DNA from: Streptomyces sp. ISL-66
Lineage (GTDB): Bacteria; Actinomycetota; Actinomycetes; Streptomycetales; Streptomycetaceae
Assembly: GCF_018614135.1 (NCBI RefSeq)
Contig: NZ_JAGGOW010000138.1
Coordinates: 1 to 35,165 of the forward strand
Reading direction: 5' to 3'
DNA: 35,165 nucleotides
Shown: positions 8,054 to 15,645 of the stretch, piece after piece
Position numbering within the stretch: position 1 is the first letter of the stretch
How the letters are laid out: each line of letters starts with the position of its first letter
Program-made: the position numbers and the translations under genes
The notes under the pieces: model-generated
Databases searched by the model: none
The model's input: the letters and a program-made list of their open reading frames with translations, nothing else
What the model was told of the DNA's origin: nothing

Positions 8054-8539
8054 CTAGCGCCAGGGTTCGCTGACGGTCCGCAGCGTCATGGCGGTGGAGA
8101 CGGCGGCGGTGACCGCTTCGTGCCCCTTGTCCTCGTTCGACCCCTCGAGTCCGGCGCGGTCCAGTGCCTGCTCGTCGTTGTCGCAGGTCAGTACGCCGAA
8201 GCCGACGGGGACTCCGGTGTCGATCGACACCTGTACCAGGCCCTGGGTGACGCCCTGGCAGACGTAGTCGAAGTGCGGGGTGCCGCCGCGGATGACCACG
8301 CCGAGGGCGACGATGGCATCGTAGCCGCGACCGGCCAGTACCTTCGCCACGACCGGGAGCTCGAAGCTGCCCGGGACGCGCAGCACGGTGGGCTCGTCGA
8401 TCCCCAGCTCGTGCAGGGCCCGCAGGGCGCCGTCCACCAGGCCGTCCATGACCTTCTCGTGCCACTGGGCCGCGATCACGGCGACTCGCAGGTCTCCGCA
8501 GTTCTTCACGCTCAGTTCGGGTGCGCCCTTGCCGCTCAC
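8054..8539 (-). CDS. ribH: 6,7-dimethyl-8-ribityllumazine synthase (RibH)
   Basis: RibH condenses 5-amino-6-ribitylaminouracil with 3,4-dihydroxy-2-butanone-4-phosphate, the penultimate step of riboflavin synthesis. The 161-residue length is typical. Signature segments are VAVIAAQWHEKVMDGLVDGA, RVPGSFELPVVAK, GVVIRGGTPHFDYVCQGV (with the catalytic histidine) and GVLTCDNDEQALDRAG. The start is GTG with GAGGAG upstream. It is the last rib gene of the cluster, separated from ribBA by an unusual C-rich spacer of 88 bases. Confidence 0.96.
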   Translation of the reverse strand: MSGKGAPELSVKNCGDLRVAVIAAQWHEKVMDGLVDGALRALHELGIDEPTVLRVPGSFELPVVAKVLAGRGYDAIVALGVVIRGGTPHFDYVCQGVTQGLVQVSIDTGVPVGFGVLTCDNDEQALDRAGLEGSNEDKGHEAVTAAVSTAMTLRTVSEPWR

Positions 8540-8627
8540 AGCTCTGCTCCTCGGTGTTTCCGTGTCTGGTGGGTGAAAGGTGAAAGGTGTTTGGTGGGTG
8601 GTGGCTGGCGGGTGAAGGTGGCGGTGA
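8540..8627 (-). other. C-rich, G-poor intercistronic spacer between ribBA and ribH
   Basis: Read as mRNA (minus strand) the spacer is almost free of G over about 70 bases, with repeats such as CACCTTTCACC and CACCCACCA, ending at the ribH ribosome site GAGGAG. In a genome where G and C are about equal this strand bias is striking. It resembles an unstructured Rho-loading (rut-like) region or a translation-enhancing single-stranded spacer. Confidence 0.5.
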
Positions 8628-9932
8628 CTACTGGTTGCCGCAGGCGGACGTGGTCTGGGCCGCGTCCAGCCAGGGCAGGTCGTGGCCCATCCGGTCCCGC
8701 TTGGTGCGCAGGTAGCGCAGGTTGTGCTCGCCCGCCTCCATGGGCATCGGCTCCCGGTCGGAAACCTTGATGCCGTGGAGTACGAGGGCCGCCGCCTTGT
8801 CGGGGTTGTTGGTCAGCAGCCGGACGCTGTGGACGCCGAGGTCGGCGAGCATCTGGGCGCCGGCCGCGTAGTCGCGGGCGTCGGCGGGCAGGCCCAGCTC
8901 CAGGTTGGCGTCGAGGGTGTCGCGGCCGCGCTCCTGGAGCTCGTACGCGCGCATCTTGGACAGCAGTCCGATGCCGCGGCCCTCGTGGCCGCGCAGGTAG
9001 ACGATCACGCCGCGGCCCGCGGCCTGGACGCGTTCCATGGCGGCGTGCAGCTGGGGGCCGCAGTCGCAGCGCTGGGACTGGAAGATGTCGCCGGTCAGGC
9101 ATTCGGAGTGCATCCGGACCAGGACGTCCTCGCCGTCGCCGATCTCGCCGTGGACGAGGGCGACGTGCTCGACGCCGTCGACGGTGGAGCGGTAGCCGTA
9201 CGCCGTGAAGTGGCCGAAGGCGGTCGGCAGGTTGACCCGGGCCTCGCGGCGCACGGTGGGCTCGGCGGAGCGGCGGTAGGCGATCAGGTCCTCGATGGAG
9301 ATGATCGTCAGGCCGTGCTTGCGGGCGAAGGGGATCAGTTCGGGCAGCCGCAGCATGACCCCGTCCTCGCCGGCGATCTCCACGATGGTGCCGGCCGGGC
9401 GCAGGCCCGCGAGGCGGGCGAGGTCGACGGCGGCCTCGGTGTGGCCGGGGCGGACCAGGACGCCACCGGGCTTGGCGCGCAGCGGGAAGACGTGGCCGGG
9501 GCGGACGAAGTCGGCGGGGCCGCTGATCCCGTCGGCGAGCAGCCGCAGGGTGGTGGCGCGGTCGGCGGCCGAGATGCCGGTGGTGACGCCGTGGGCGGCG
9601 CTCGCGTCGACGGAGACGGTGAAGGCCGTCTGCATCGACTCGGTGTTGCGCTGGACCATCTGAGGGAGTTCGAGCCGCTCCAGCTCGCTGTCCTCCATCG
9701 GGGCGCAGATCAGGCCGCGGCACTCGCTCATCATGAACGCGATGATCTCGGGGGTGGCCTTCTCGGCCGCGATGACGAGGTCGCCCTCGTTCTCGCGGTC
9801 CTCATCGTCGACGACGACGACCGGGCGCCCGGCCGCGATGTCGCGGATGGCCTGCTCGACGGGGTCGAGCCGGAAGGGCTCGGGGTCGCTCTCGTGGGGC
9901 ACGGGCTTCAGGACGGGGTTCGGGGAGGTCAT
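8628..9932 (-). CDS. ribBA: Bifunctional DHBP synthase / GTP cyclohydrolase II (RibBA)
   Basis: This supplies both branches of riboflavin synthesis. The N-terminal domain makes 3,4-dihydroxy-2-butanone-4-phosphate from ribulose-5-phosphate; the C-terminal domain opens GTP. In 434 residues I see the DHBP synthase acidic loop DDEDRENEGD (42-51) and HGVTTGISAADR (114-124), then the GTP cyclohydrolase II zinc cysteines C278, C289 and C291 in ECLTGDIFQSQRCDCG, and GHEGRGIGLLSKM near 315-327. Both active sites look intact. ATG 9932 has a perfect GGAAGGAG site. It overlaps the end of ribM by four bases (ATGA), so the two are translationally coupled. Confidence 0.97.
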   Translation of the reverse strand: MTSPNPVLKPVPHESDPEPFRLDPVEQAIRDIAAGRPVVVVDDEDRENEGDLVIAAEKATPEIIAFMMSECRGLICAPMEDSELERLELPQMVQRNTESMQTAFTVSVDASAAHGVTTGISAADRATTLRLLADGISGPADFVRPGHVFPLRAKPGGVLVRPGHTEAAVDLARLAGLRPAGTIVEIAGEDGVMLRLPELIPFARKHGLTIISIEDLIAYRRSAEPTVRREARVNLPTAFGHFTAYGYRSTVDGVEHVALVHGEIGDGEDVLVRMHSECLTGDIFQSQRCDCGPQLHAAMERVQAAGRGVIVYLRGHEGRGIGLLSKMRAYELQERGRDTLDANLELGLPADARDYAAGAQMLADLGVHSVRLLTNNPDKAAALVLHGIKVSDREPMPMEAGEHNLRYLRTKRDRMGHDLPWLDAAQTTSACGNQ

Positions 9933-10582
9933 GCCGTTGCTCCTTCCAGGGCCGGGGCGGGGGTGGTGCGCGAGCGCTGGTACCAGTCGTAGGCGCCCCA
10001 GAGGACGAGAGCGAAGTACACGACGTAGACGAGGCCGGAGAAGGCCAGTCCGCTGTTGAAGGCGAGGGGGACGCCGACCAGGTCGACGAGGAGCCAGGCG
10101 AACCAGAACTCGACCAGGCCGCGGGCCTGGGCGACCATCGCGACGATGGTGCCGACGAAGATGTAGGCGTCGGCCCACGGGCTCCACGACAGGCTCGGGA
10201 CGAAGGTGAACAGGCCGCCCACGGCCAGGGTCCCGGCGGCCGCGCCGGCCAGCAGGAGGCCGCGCTCCTTCCAGGTGGCGGTGCGGACGGCAATGGATCC
10301 GTCCTGGGCCTTCTGGCTGCCGAGCTGCCAGGCCCGCCAGCCCCATACGGCGACGCCGATGACCAGGAGCTGCTTGCCGACGCCGCCGGCGAGGTGGGCG
10401 GAGGCGTAGGCGCCGACGAGGATCAGGCCGGAGAGGAGCTGGGCGGGCCAGGTCCATATGGAGCGGCGCCAGCCGAGGGCGAGGGCGCCCAGGCCCATCA
10501 GGTTGCCGATCATGTCGGACCAGATGACCTTCTGGCCGAAGACGGCGAAGGCCTCGGTGTTGAGCCAGGTCAGAGCGCTCAC
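9929..10582 (-). CDS. ribM: Riboflavin transporter of the PnuC/PnuX family (RibM)
   Basis: A 217-residue membrane protein with about seven hydrophobic segments, starting VSALTWLNTEAFAVFGQ and including DMIGNLMGLGALALGWR, WPAQLLSGLILVGAYASAHL, EFWFAWLLVDLVGVPLAF and FALVLWGAYDWYQRS. PnuC-family proteins carry nicotinamide riboside or, in the PnuX/RibM branch, riboflavin. The Streptomyces davawensis rib cluster has ribM at this same position and it transports riboflavin and roseoflavin by facilitated diffusion. Position inside an FMN-riboswitch operon makes a flavin substrate the best inference. GTG 10582 overlaps the ribE stop (GTGA) and the ribBA start overlaps its own stop (ATGA), so it is coupled on both sides. 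Confidence 0.88.
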   Translation of the reverse strand: MSALTWLNTEAFAVFGQKVIWSDMIGNLMGLGALALGWRRSIWTWPAQLLSGLILVGAYASAHLAGGVGKQLLVIGVAVWGWRAWQLGSQKAQDGSIAVRTATWKERGLLLAGAAAGTLAVGGLFTFVPSLSWSPWADAYIFVGTIVAMVAQARGLVEFWFAWLLVDLVGVPLAFNSGLAFSGLVYVVYFALVLWGAYDWYQRSRTTPAPALEGATA

Positions 10583-11217
10583 TGGGCTGCCCCTTCGGTG
10601 TGCGGCGCGTTCCCGTCGCCGGGGGTCACGCCGGCGGCGAGCAGGCGCTCCACGTACTTGGCGAGGACGTCGACCTCGAGGTTGACCGGGTCGCCGGGCT
10701 GCTTGATGCCGAGCGTGGTCAGCGCGAGGGTGGTGGGGATGAGGCTGATGGTGAACCAGTCGGCCGCGGCCTCGACCACCGTCAGGCTGACACCGTCGAC
10801 GGTGATGGAGCCCTTCTCCACGACGTACCGGGAGAGGTTGGCCGGGAGCGCGATCTTGACGAGCTCCCAGTGCTCCGAGGGGGTGCGGGAGAGGATCGCG
10901 CCGGTGCCGTCCACGTGGCCCTGCACCAGGTGGCCGCCGAGCCGGCCGCCCAGCGCCATCGGGCGCTCGAGGTTGACCCGGGAGCCCTTGGTGAGGGCGC
11001 CGAGGCTGGAGCGGTTCAGGGTCTCCTGCATGACGTCGGCGGTGAACTCGCCTTCGGCGCTCTCCACGACGGTCAGGCAGACGCCGTTGACGGCGATGGA
11101 GTCGCCGTGCTTGGCGCCTTCGGTGACGACGGGGCCGCGCAGGCGGAAGCGGGAGGCCTCGGCGAGCTCCTCGACGGCGGTGACTTCGCCCAGTTCTTCG
11201 ACGATTCCGGTGAACAC
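10579..11217 (-). CDS. ribE: Riboflavin synthase alpha chain (RibE)
   Basis: Riboflavin synthase dismutates two lumazines to riboflavin. The 212 residues hold two similar lumazine-binding (beta-barrel) halves: MFTGIVEELGEV ... GDSIAVNGVCLTVV in the first and GGHLVQGHVDGTGAIL ... GSITVDGVSLTVVEA in the second. The start is GTG, directly abutting the ribD stop with no gap, so translation is probably coupled. Some Streptomyces papers call this gene ribB; I use the E. coli-independent name ribE for the alpha chain. Confidence 0.96.
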   Translation of the reverse strand: MFTGIVEELGEVTAVEELAEASRFRLRGPVVTEGAKHGDSIAVNGVCLTVVESAEGEFTADVMQETLNRSSLGALTKGSRVNLERPMALGGRLGGHLVQGHVDGTGAILSRTPSEHWELVKIALPANLSRYVVEKGSITVDGVSLTVVEAAADWFTISLIPTTLALTTLGIKQPGDPVNLEVDVLAKYVERLLAAGVTPGDGNAPHTEGAAQ

Positions 11218-12405
11218 TCAGTGCTCCTTGGTGGCGGTGGCGGGGACGGTGGCGGTGGCGGTCTCCGTAGCGGGGACGGGGACCGCGGTGATGCGCAGAT
11301 CGGGGCCGATGCGGACGGCCTCGGTGATGTCGAGGCGCACCGCACCGGAGATGTTCTTGATGCCCGCGTCGGCGAGGGCGGCCGGGCCCGCGCCGAGGAG
11401 CGCCGGGGCGAGGTAGCCGATGACGCGGTCGACGGCCCCGCCTTCGAGGAAGGCACCCGCCAGAGTGGGTCCGCCTTCCAGGAACAGGGAGCGCACACCG
11501 CGGGCGTACAGCTGGGCGAGCAGGTCGTGCACGCCGATGCGGCCGCCGCGCAGGGGCAGCCGGAGCAGCTCGACGCCGGGCAGGTGCCGGGTGTCGGCGT
11601 CCTCCCCGACGACGATCAGGGTCGGCGCCGCGTCGTCGAGGATGCGGGCGGTCGGCAGGATCGTCGCGTGCGTGTCGAGGGCGATCCGCAGCGGCTGGGT
11701 CGCGCCTTCCACGCCGCGGACGGCGAGGTGCGGGTCGTCCTGGCGCAGCGTGCCGCCGCCGACGAGGACGGCGTCGGCCTCGGCGCGCAGCCGGTGGACG
11801 TCCGCCCGGGACTCCGCGGAGGTGATCCAGCGGCTGGTGCCGTCCGCTGCGGCGCTGCGGCCGTCGAGGGTGGCGGCGTACTTCCAGGTGACGTACGGGC
11901 GGCCGAGGCGTACGGAGGTCAGCCAGGCGGCGTTGCCCTCCTCTGCCTGCTTCGCCAGCAGTCCGGCCTCGGTGGTGATCCCGGCGGCACGCAGGGTGGC
12001 GGCGCCGCCGCTGGCCTGCGGGTTCGGGTCGGAGACCGCGTAGACCACGCGGGTGACGCCGGCCTCGATGAGGGCCTGCGCGCAGGGGCCCGTACGGCCG
12101 GTGTGGTTGCAGGGTTCGAGGGTGACGTAGGCGGTGGCGCCGCGGGCCGCGGGGCCCGCCGCGCGCAGTGCGTTGACCTCGGCGTGCGGGCCGCCGGCCC
12201 GCTCGTGCCAGCCCTCGCCGACGACGGTGCCCGAGGCGTCGGTGAGCACGCATCCGACGACGGGGTTGGGGCTGGTGGCGCCGGTTCCGCGGGAGGCGAG
12301 CTCGATGGCCCTGGCCATGGCGGATGCGTCGCGGGCAGCCGTGTCGTGGACGGGTGTGCCGTCCACGGGGGTGCCGCTGTCGTGCGCGTCGGCGTGTGTC
12401 GCCAC
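11218..12405 (-). CDS. ribD: Bifunctional riboflavin deaminase/reductase (RibD)
   Basis: RibD deaminates and then reduces the GTP cyclohydrolase II product. The 395-residue protein has an N-terminal CMP/dCMP-deaminase-type domain with zinc ligands H74 (in GPHAEVNAL), C99 and C108 (LEPCNHTGRTGPC), and a C-terminal DHFR-like reductase domain with KYAATLDGRSA, SRWITSAESRADVH and GGPTLAGAFLEGG. I chose GTG 12405 because GGAGG lies 6-10 bases upstream; ATG 12423 would add six residues (MRQEDP) and lacks that site, while the longer frame has no support. It is the first gene after the FMN riboswitch, with a leader of about 180 nt. Confidence 0.95.
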   Translation of the reverse strand: MATHADAHDSGTPVDGTPVHDTAARDASAMARAIELASRGTGATSPNPVVGCVLTDASGTVVGEGWHERAGGPHAEVNALRAAGPAARGATAYVTLEPCNHTGRTGPCAQALIEAGVTRVVYAVSDPNPQASGGAATLRAAGITTEAGLLAKQAEEGNAAWLTSVRLGRPYVTWKYAATLDGRSAAADGTSRWITSAESRADVHRLRAEADAVLVGGGTLRQDDPHLAVRGVEGATQPLRIALDTHATILPTARILDDAAPTLIVVGEDADTRHLPGVELLRLPLRGGRIGVHDLLAQLYARGVRSLFLEGGPTLAGAFLEGGAVDRVIGYLAPALLGAGPAALADAGIKNISGAVRLDITEAVRIGPDLRITAVPVPATETATATVPATATKEH

Positions 12406-12582
12406 CGGGTCCTCCTGCCTCATAGGGCACGGACTCCGGGGCCTGTCGGGATACGACAGATGAAGCGGGTAGCACACGCGGGGACGCCGAGGCCGAAAAA
12501 CACGGTCCGCTCGGACGCGCGTCCCGAGGGATGCGCCGATGGACCGCCGACGGCGGCGTACCGGTGACTGGCCCGCCGCGCA

Positions 12583-12705
12583 CTGCCTCCCATCCGGACT
12601 TTAACCGTCGGTCCAGGAATTTCACCTGGTCAACCGGCCGCTGGCTGCGGACGGGTCGCGGACTATACCGCCGGTTCGGAATTACACCGACCCCGGAGTG
12701 CGCTG
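12583..12705 (-). promoter_or_regulatory. FMN riboswitch (RFN element)
   Basis: On the minus strand the conserved RFN blocks appear in order: CTCCGGGGTCGGTGTAATTC, GAACCGGCGGT, AGTCCGCGACCC, CCAGGTGAAATTCCTGG, and GACCGACGGTTAAAGTCCGG followed by ATGGGAG. FMN binding should switch off ribD and the downstream rib genes. The 177 bases between it and the ribD GTG contain GCCGCCGTCGGCGG and GGACGCGCGTCC hairpin options that may form the expression platform; no classical U-tract terminator is visible, so translational control is possible. Confidence 0.95.
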
Positions 12706-12733
12706 CTACTGGTACTAGAGCCAGTGTGCCACG

Positions 12734-12762
12734 GGTGATCGGCGGCCATGCGAGTGAGTCAA
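12734..12762 (-). promoter_or_regulatory. Possible rib operon promoter
   Basis: On the minus strand TTGACT (12762-12757) is a good -35 box. The matching -10 position, about 17-18 bases on, reads GATCAC-like and is poor. Transcription would start some 20-25 bases before the riboswitch. Only the -35 is convincing. Confidence 0.3.
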
Positions 12763-12909
12763 CGTGGCCTGGGTCACACATTCGGCCATTCCGCGGCGCC
12801 GCCGCTGCGCCGTTCGGGCGGCCGCCGGGCTCCGCTCACACCCCGCCCCGGCCCCCTGCTCGAATCCGGATCGATGCGCGGCCGACCGACGTCCCCGGCG
12901 GCTCCACTT

Positions 12910-12943
12910 TGGTCCAGACCTATTGACGGGTTGGTCTAGTCCT
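12910..12943 (+). promoter_or_regulatory. Paired 12-bp direct repeats of a chitinase operator (DasR-type)
   Basis: TGGTCCAGACCT (12910-12921) and TGGTCTAGTCCT (12932-12943) are direct repeats with 10 bases between them. Such pairs are the known chitin-induction/glucose-repression elements of Streptomyces chitinase promoters and match the binding core of DasR, the GntR-family GlcNAc regulator. They flank the -35 box. Confidence 0.88.
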
Positions 12944-12951
12944 CTTAACGT
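12923..12951 (+). promoter_or_regulatory. Chitinase promoter
   Basis: TTGACG at 12923-12928 lies between the two operator repeats. TAACGT at 12946-12951 follows after 17 bases. Transcription would begin near 12958, giving a leader of about 105 nt before the ATG at 13064. The rest of 12763-12909 shows no gene. Confidence 0.75.
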
Positions 12952-13063
12952 TCGGTTCATCTTCTCCGGGAGACAGCCCGTCAGATGTGCGCACGTCGCG
13001 GGCCAACACGCACCACTTCTCGGCCTGTTGTGTCCTGCCATCCTCCCCTCCCCAGGAGGCACA

Positions 13064-15457
13064 ATGCTGTCCCCCACTCGCACGAGAGCGATGCTCCTGA
13101 CGTCCGGCGCCGCAATCGCCGGACTGTTGGTCGCCGGCCTCTCGGCAGGCGTCTCGCACGCCGCCGACAACGAGTCCTGTCGCCCCGACGGTCTGTACAA
13201 GACCCCGGGCGTGGACGTCCCCTACTGCTCGGTCTACGACACCGAGGGCCGCGAGAAGATGGGCGCCGACCACCAGCGCCGCGTCATCGGCTACTTCACC
13301 GGCTGGCGCACGGGCAAGGACGGCACCCCCGCCTACCTGCCGAACAACATTCCGTGGTCCAAGGTCACGCACCTGAACTACGCCTTCGCCCACGTCGACG
13401 GCAACAACAAGATCTCGGTCGGCAACGACAACGCGAACAACTCCGCCACCGGGATGACCTGGCCGGGCGTCGCGGGCGCCGAGATGGACCCAGCCCTGCC
13501 GTACAAGGGCAATTTCAACCTGCTGAACAAATTCAAGAAGCAGTACCCGAACGTCAAGACGCTGATCTCGGTCGGCGGCTGGGCGGAGACCGGCGGCTAC
13601 TTCGGTGACGACGGCAACCGCGTCGCCTCCGGCGGCTTCTACTCGATGGCCACCAACGCCGACGGCTCGGTCAACCAGGCCGGCATCGACACCTTCGCGG
13701 CCTCCTCGGTCGATTTCATTCGGAAGTACGGGTTCAACGGCGTCGACATCGACTACGAATACCCGACCACGATGAAGGACGCGGGCAACCCGCTGGACTG
13801 GCAGCTGTCCAACGCGCGGCGCGCCGGGCTGGTCAAGGGCTACGCGGCCCTGATGAAGTCGCTGCGCGAGAAGCTCGACCGCGCGGGCGCCGCCGACGGC
13901 AAGCACTACCTGCTCTCGGTCGCGGCCCCCTCCTCCGGTTACCTGCTGCGGGGCATGGAGACGTTCCAGATGCAGAAGTACCTGGACTACGTCAACGTCA
14001 TGTCCTACGACCTGCACGGCGCCTGGAACGAGTTCGTCGGTCCGAACGCCCAGCTCTTCGACGACGGCAAGGACGGCGAACTCGCCGCGGCCGGCGTCTA
14101 CTCCACCTCCCAGTACGGCGGCATCGGCTACCTGAACTCGGACTGGGCCTACCACTACTTCCGCGGCTCCATGCCGGCCGGCCGCATCAACATGGGCCTG
14201 CCGTACTACACCCGCGGCTTCAAGAACGTCCAGGGCGGCACGGACGGCCTGTGGGGCAAGGCCCCGGCCACCAACTGCCCGGCCGGGGCGGGTCTGACCA
14301 AATGCGGTGACGGCGCGGTCGGCATCGACAACCTGTGGCACGACCTCGACACCAACGGCGTCGAGTCCCCGGCCGGGTCCAACCCGATGTGGCACGCGAA
14401 GAACCTGGAGAAGGGGGTCGTCGGTGACTACGTCACCAAGTACGGCTTCCCGGCGAACACCACCCTGACCGGCACCTACGTCCGCAAGTACGACTCCACC
14501 CTGGTGGCGCCGTGGCTGTGGAACGCCCAGAAGAAGGTCTTCCTCTCCACCGAGGACGAGCAGTCCGTCAAGGCCAAGGCCGACTGGGTGGTCGACAAGG
14601 GCATCGGCGGCACGATGGTCTGGGAGCTCGCGGGCGACTACGGGTACAACGCGGCCAAGGGCCAGTACGAGGTCGGCGACACGCTGACGACGGCGATGTA
14701 CGACAAGTTCAAGTCGGCCGCCCCGTACGGCGCCAAGCGCGCCACCATCGCCATGCCGACCGAGGCCATCAAGGTCGACGCCGAGTTCGGCGCCTTCCCG
14801 CTCGGCGACTCGAACTACCCGATCAGCCCCAAGCTGACCATCACCAACAACACCACGGCGACCCTGCCCGGCGGTACGGAGTTCCAGTTCGACTACTCCT
14901 CCTCCGCTCCGAGCAACGCCAAGGACCAGTCCGGCTGGAACACCACGATCGTCCGCAGCGACCACACCGGCACCAACGTGGGCGGTCTGAAGGGCGACTA
15001 CAACCGGGTCTCGCTGAAGCTCCCGGCCTGGCAGTCGCTGGCCCCCGGCGCCTCGGCCCAGCTGGACTTCGTCTACTACCTGCCGACCTCGACCCCGTCC
15101 AACTGGACGGTGACCTTCGGCGGCAAGACGTACGGCATCGCCGGCGACCTCGCCCGCGGTACGACGGTGGTGGAGCCGGGCGGCGCGACGACCCCGCCCA
15201 CGACCACCCCGCCCACGACCACCCCGCCCACGACCACGCCTCCGACCACCACTCCCCCGACGACCACCCCGCCGACCACGACGCCGCCGACGGGCGGGAC
15301 GTGCACCGGCCCGGCTTACGTCGCGGGCAACGTGTACACGAGCGGGACGGTCGTCTCCCACAAGGGCCACAACTGGAAGGCCCAGTGGTGGACGCGGAAC
15401 GAAGAACCCGGCACCACGGGCGAGTGGGGCGTCTGGAAGGACCAGGGCGCCTGCTGA
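13064..15457 (+). CDS. Secreted GH18 chitinase with C-terminal chitin-binding domain
   Basis: This extracellular enzyme hydrolyses chitin with retention of configuration. In 797 residues: a Sec signal peptide (cleavage probably after SHA, residue 32), a GH18 barrel from about 75 to 555 with SVGGW near 170 and the catalytic DxDxE motif VDIDYEYP where E232 is the acid, and MSYDLHGAW near 320. A beta-rich domain follows (about 565-705). A Thr-Pro linker of PPTTT repeats (about 709-742) leads to a short aromatic-rich chitin-binding domain (CTGPAYVAGNVYTSG ... WWTRNEEPG) of the CBM5/12 type. ATG 13064 has AGGAGG five bases upstream; the frame upstream of it is non-coding leader and promoter. It is monocistronic with its own terminator, and the DasR-type operator predicts induction by chitin oligomers. 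Confidence 0.96.
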   Translation: MLSPTRTRAMLLTSGAAIAGLLVAGLSAGVSHAADNESCRPDGLYKTPGVDVPYCSVYDTEGREKMGADHQRRVIGYFTGWRTGKDGTPAYLPNNIPWSKVTHLNYAFAHVDGNNKISVGNDNANNSATGMTWPGVAGAEMDPALPYKGNFNLLNKFKKQYPNVKTLISVGGWAETGGYFGDDGNRVASGGFYSMATNADGSVNQAGIDTFAASSVDFIRKYGFNGVDIDYEYPTTMKDAGNPLDWQLSNARRAGLVKGYAALMKSLREKLDRAGAADGKHYLLSVAAPSSGYLLRGMETFQMQKYLDYVNVMSYDLHGAWNEFVGPNAQLFDDGKDGELAAAGVYSTSQYGGIGYLNSDWAYHYFRGSMPAGRINMGLPYYTRGFKNVQGGTDGLWGKAPATNCPAGAGLTKCGDGAVGIDNLWHDLDTNGVESPAGSNPMWHAKNLEKGVVGDYVTKYGFPANTTLTGTYVRKYDSTLVAPWLWNAQKKVFLSTEDEQSVKAKADWVVDKGIGGTMVWELAGDYGYNAAKGQYEVGDTLTTAMYDKFKSAAPYGAKRATIAMPTEAIKVDAEFGAFPLGDSNYPISPKLTITNNTTATLPGGTEFQFDYSSSAPSNAKDQSGWNTTIVRSDHTGTNVGGLKGDYNRVSLKLPAWQSLAPGASAQLDFVYYLPTSTPSNWTVTFGGKTYGIAGDLARGTTVVEPGGATTPPTTTPPTTTPPTTTPPTTTPPTTTPPTTTPPTGGTCTGPAYVAGNVYTSGTVVSHKGHNWKAQWWTRNEEPGTTGEWGVWKDQGAC

Positions 15458-15491
15458 CACCCCCCGGGGCGGCCGTCAGGCGAAGGAAGGA

Positions 15492-15527
15492 CGAGGACCC
15501 GGTGGCCCGGCGGCCACCGGGTCCTCG
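15492..15527 (+). terminator. Strong terminator after the chitinase
   Basis: A 16-bp perfect stem, 15492-15507 with 15512-15527, closes a 4-base loop 35 bases after the chitinase stop. It lies before the end of the convergent S41 gene, so it may serve both. The 15528-15645 stretch holds GCGGACGG-type short repeats and no gene. Confidence 0.85.
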
Positions 15528-15645
15528 CGTCGTCCGGCGGGCTTCGCAACCTCGTCCGTGATCACCCAGAGCGCCGTCATGACCTTCGCCGAGTTCCTCG
15601 CGCGGCGCGCGGCGGACGGCGGACGGCGGACTGCGGACGGCGCGG

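Noticed and set aside
10600..12567. Long plus-strand open frame opposite ribE and ribD
   Set aside because: Mirror of the rib genes on the other strand; Gly-Ala-Asp-rich, with no start signal, while ribD and ribE have complete active-site motifs.
12765..12785. Crp-like site in the rib/chitinase divergent region
   Set aside because: Only one half-site (GTGTGA) is present; the second half does not match.
12920..15460. Very long open frame antisense to the chitinase
   Set aside because: High GC keeps antisense frames open; it has no family features and the chitinase with promoter, signal peptide and catalytic motif clearly owns the region.
15528..15645. Gene remnant downstream of the S41 gene
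   Set aside because: A short minus-strand reading VMTALWVITDEVA looks protein-like, but it has no start signal or match and is flanked by simple repeats.
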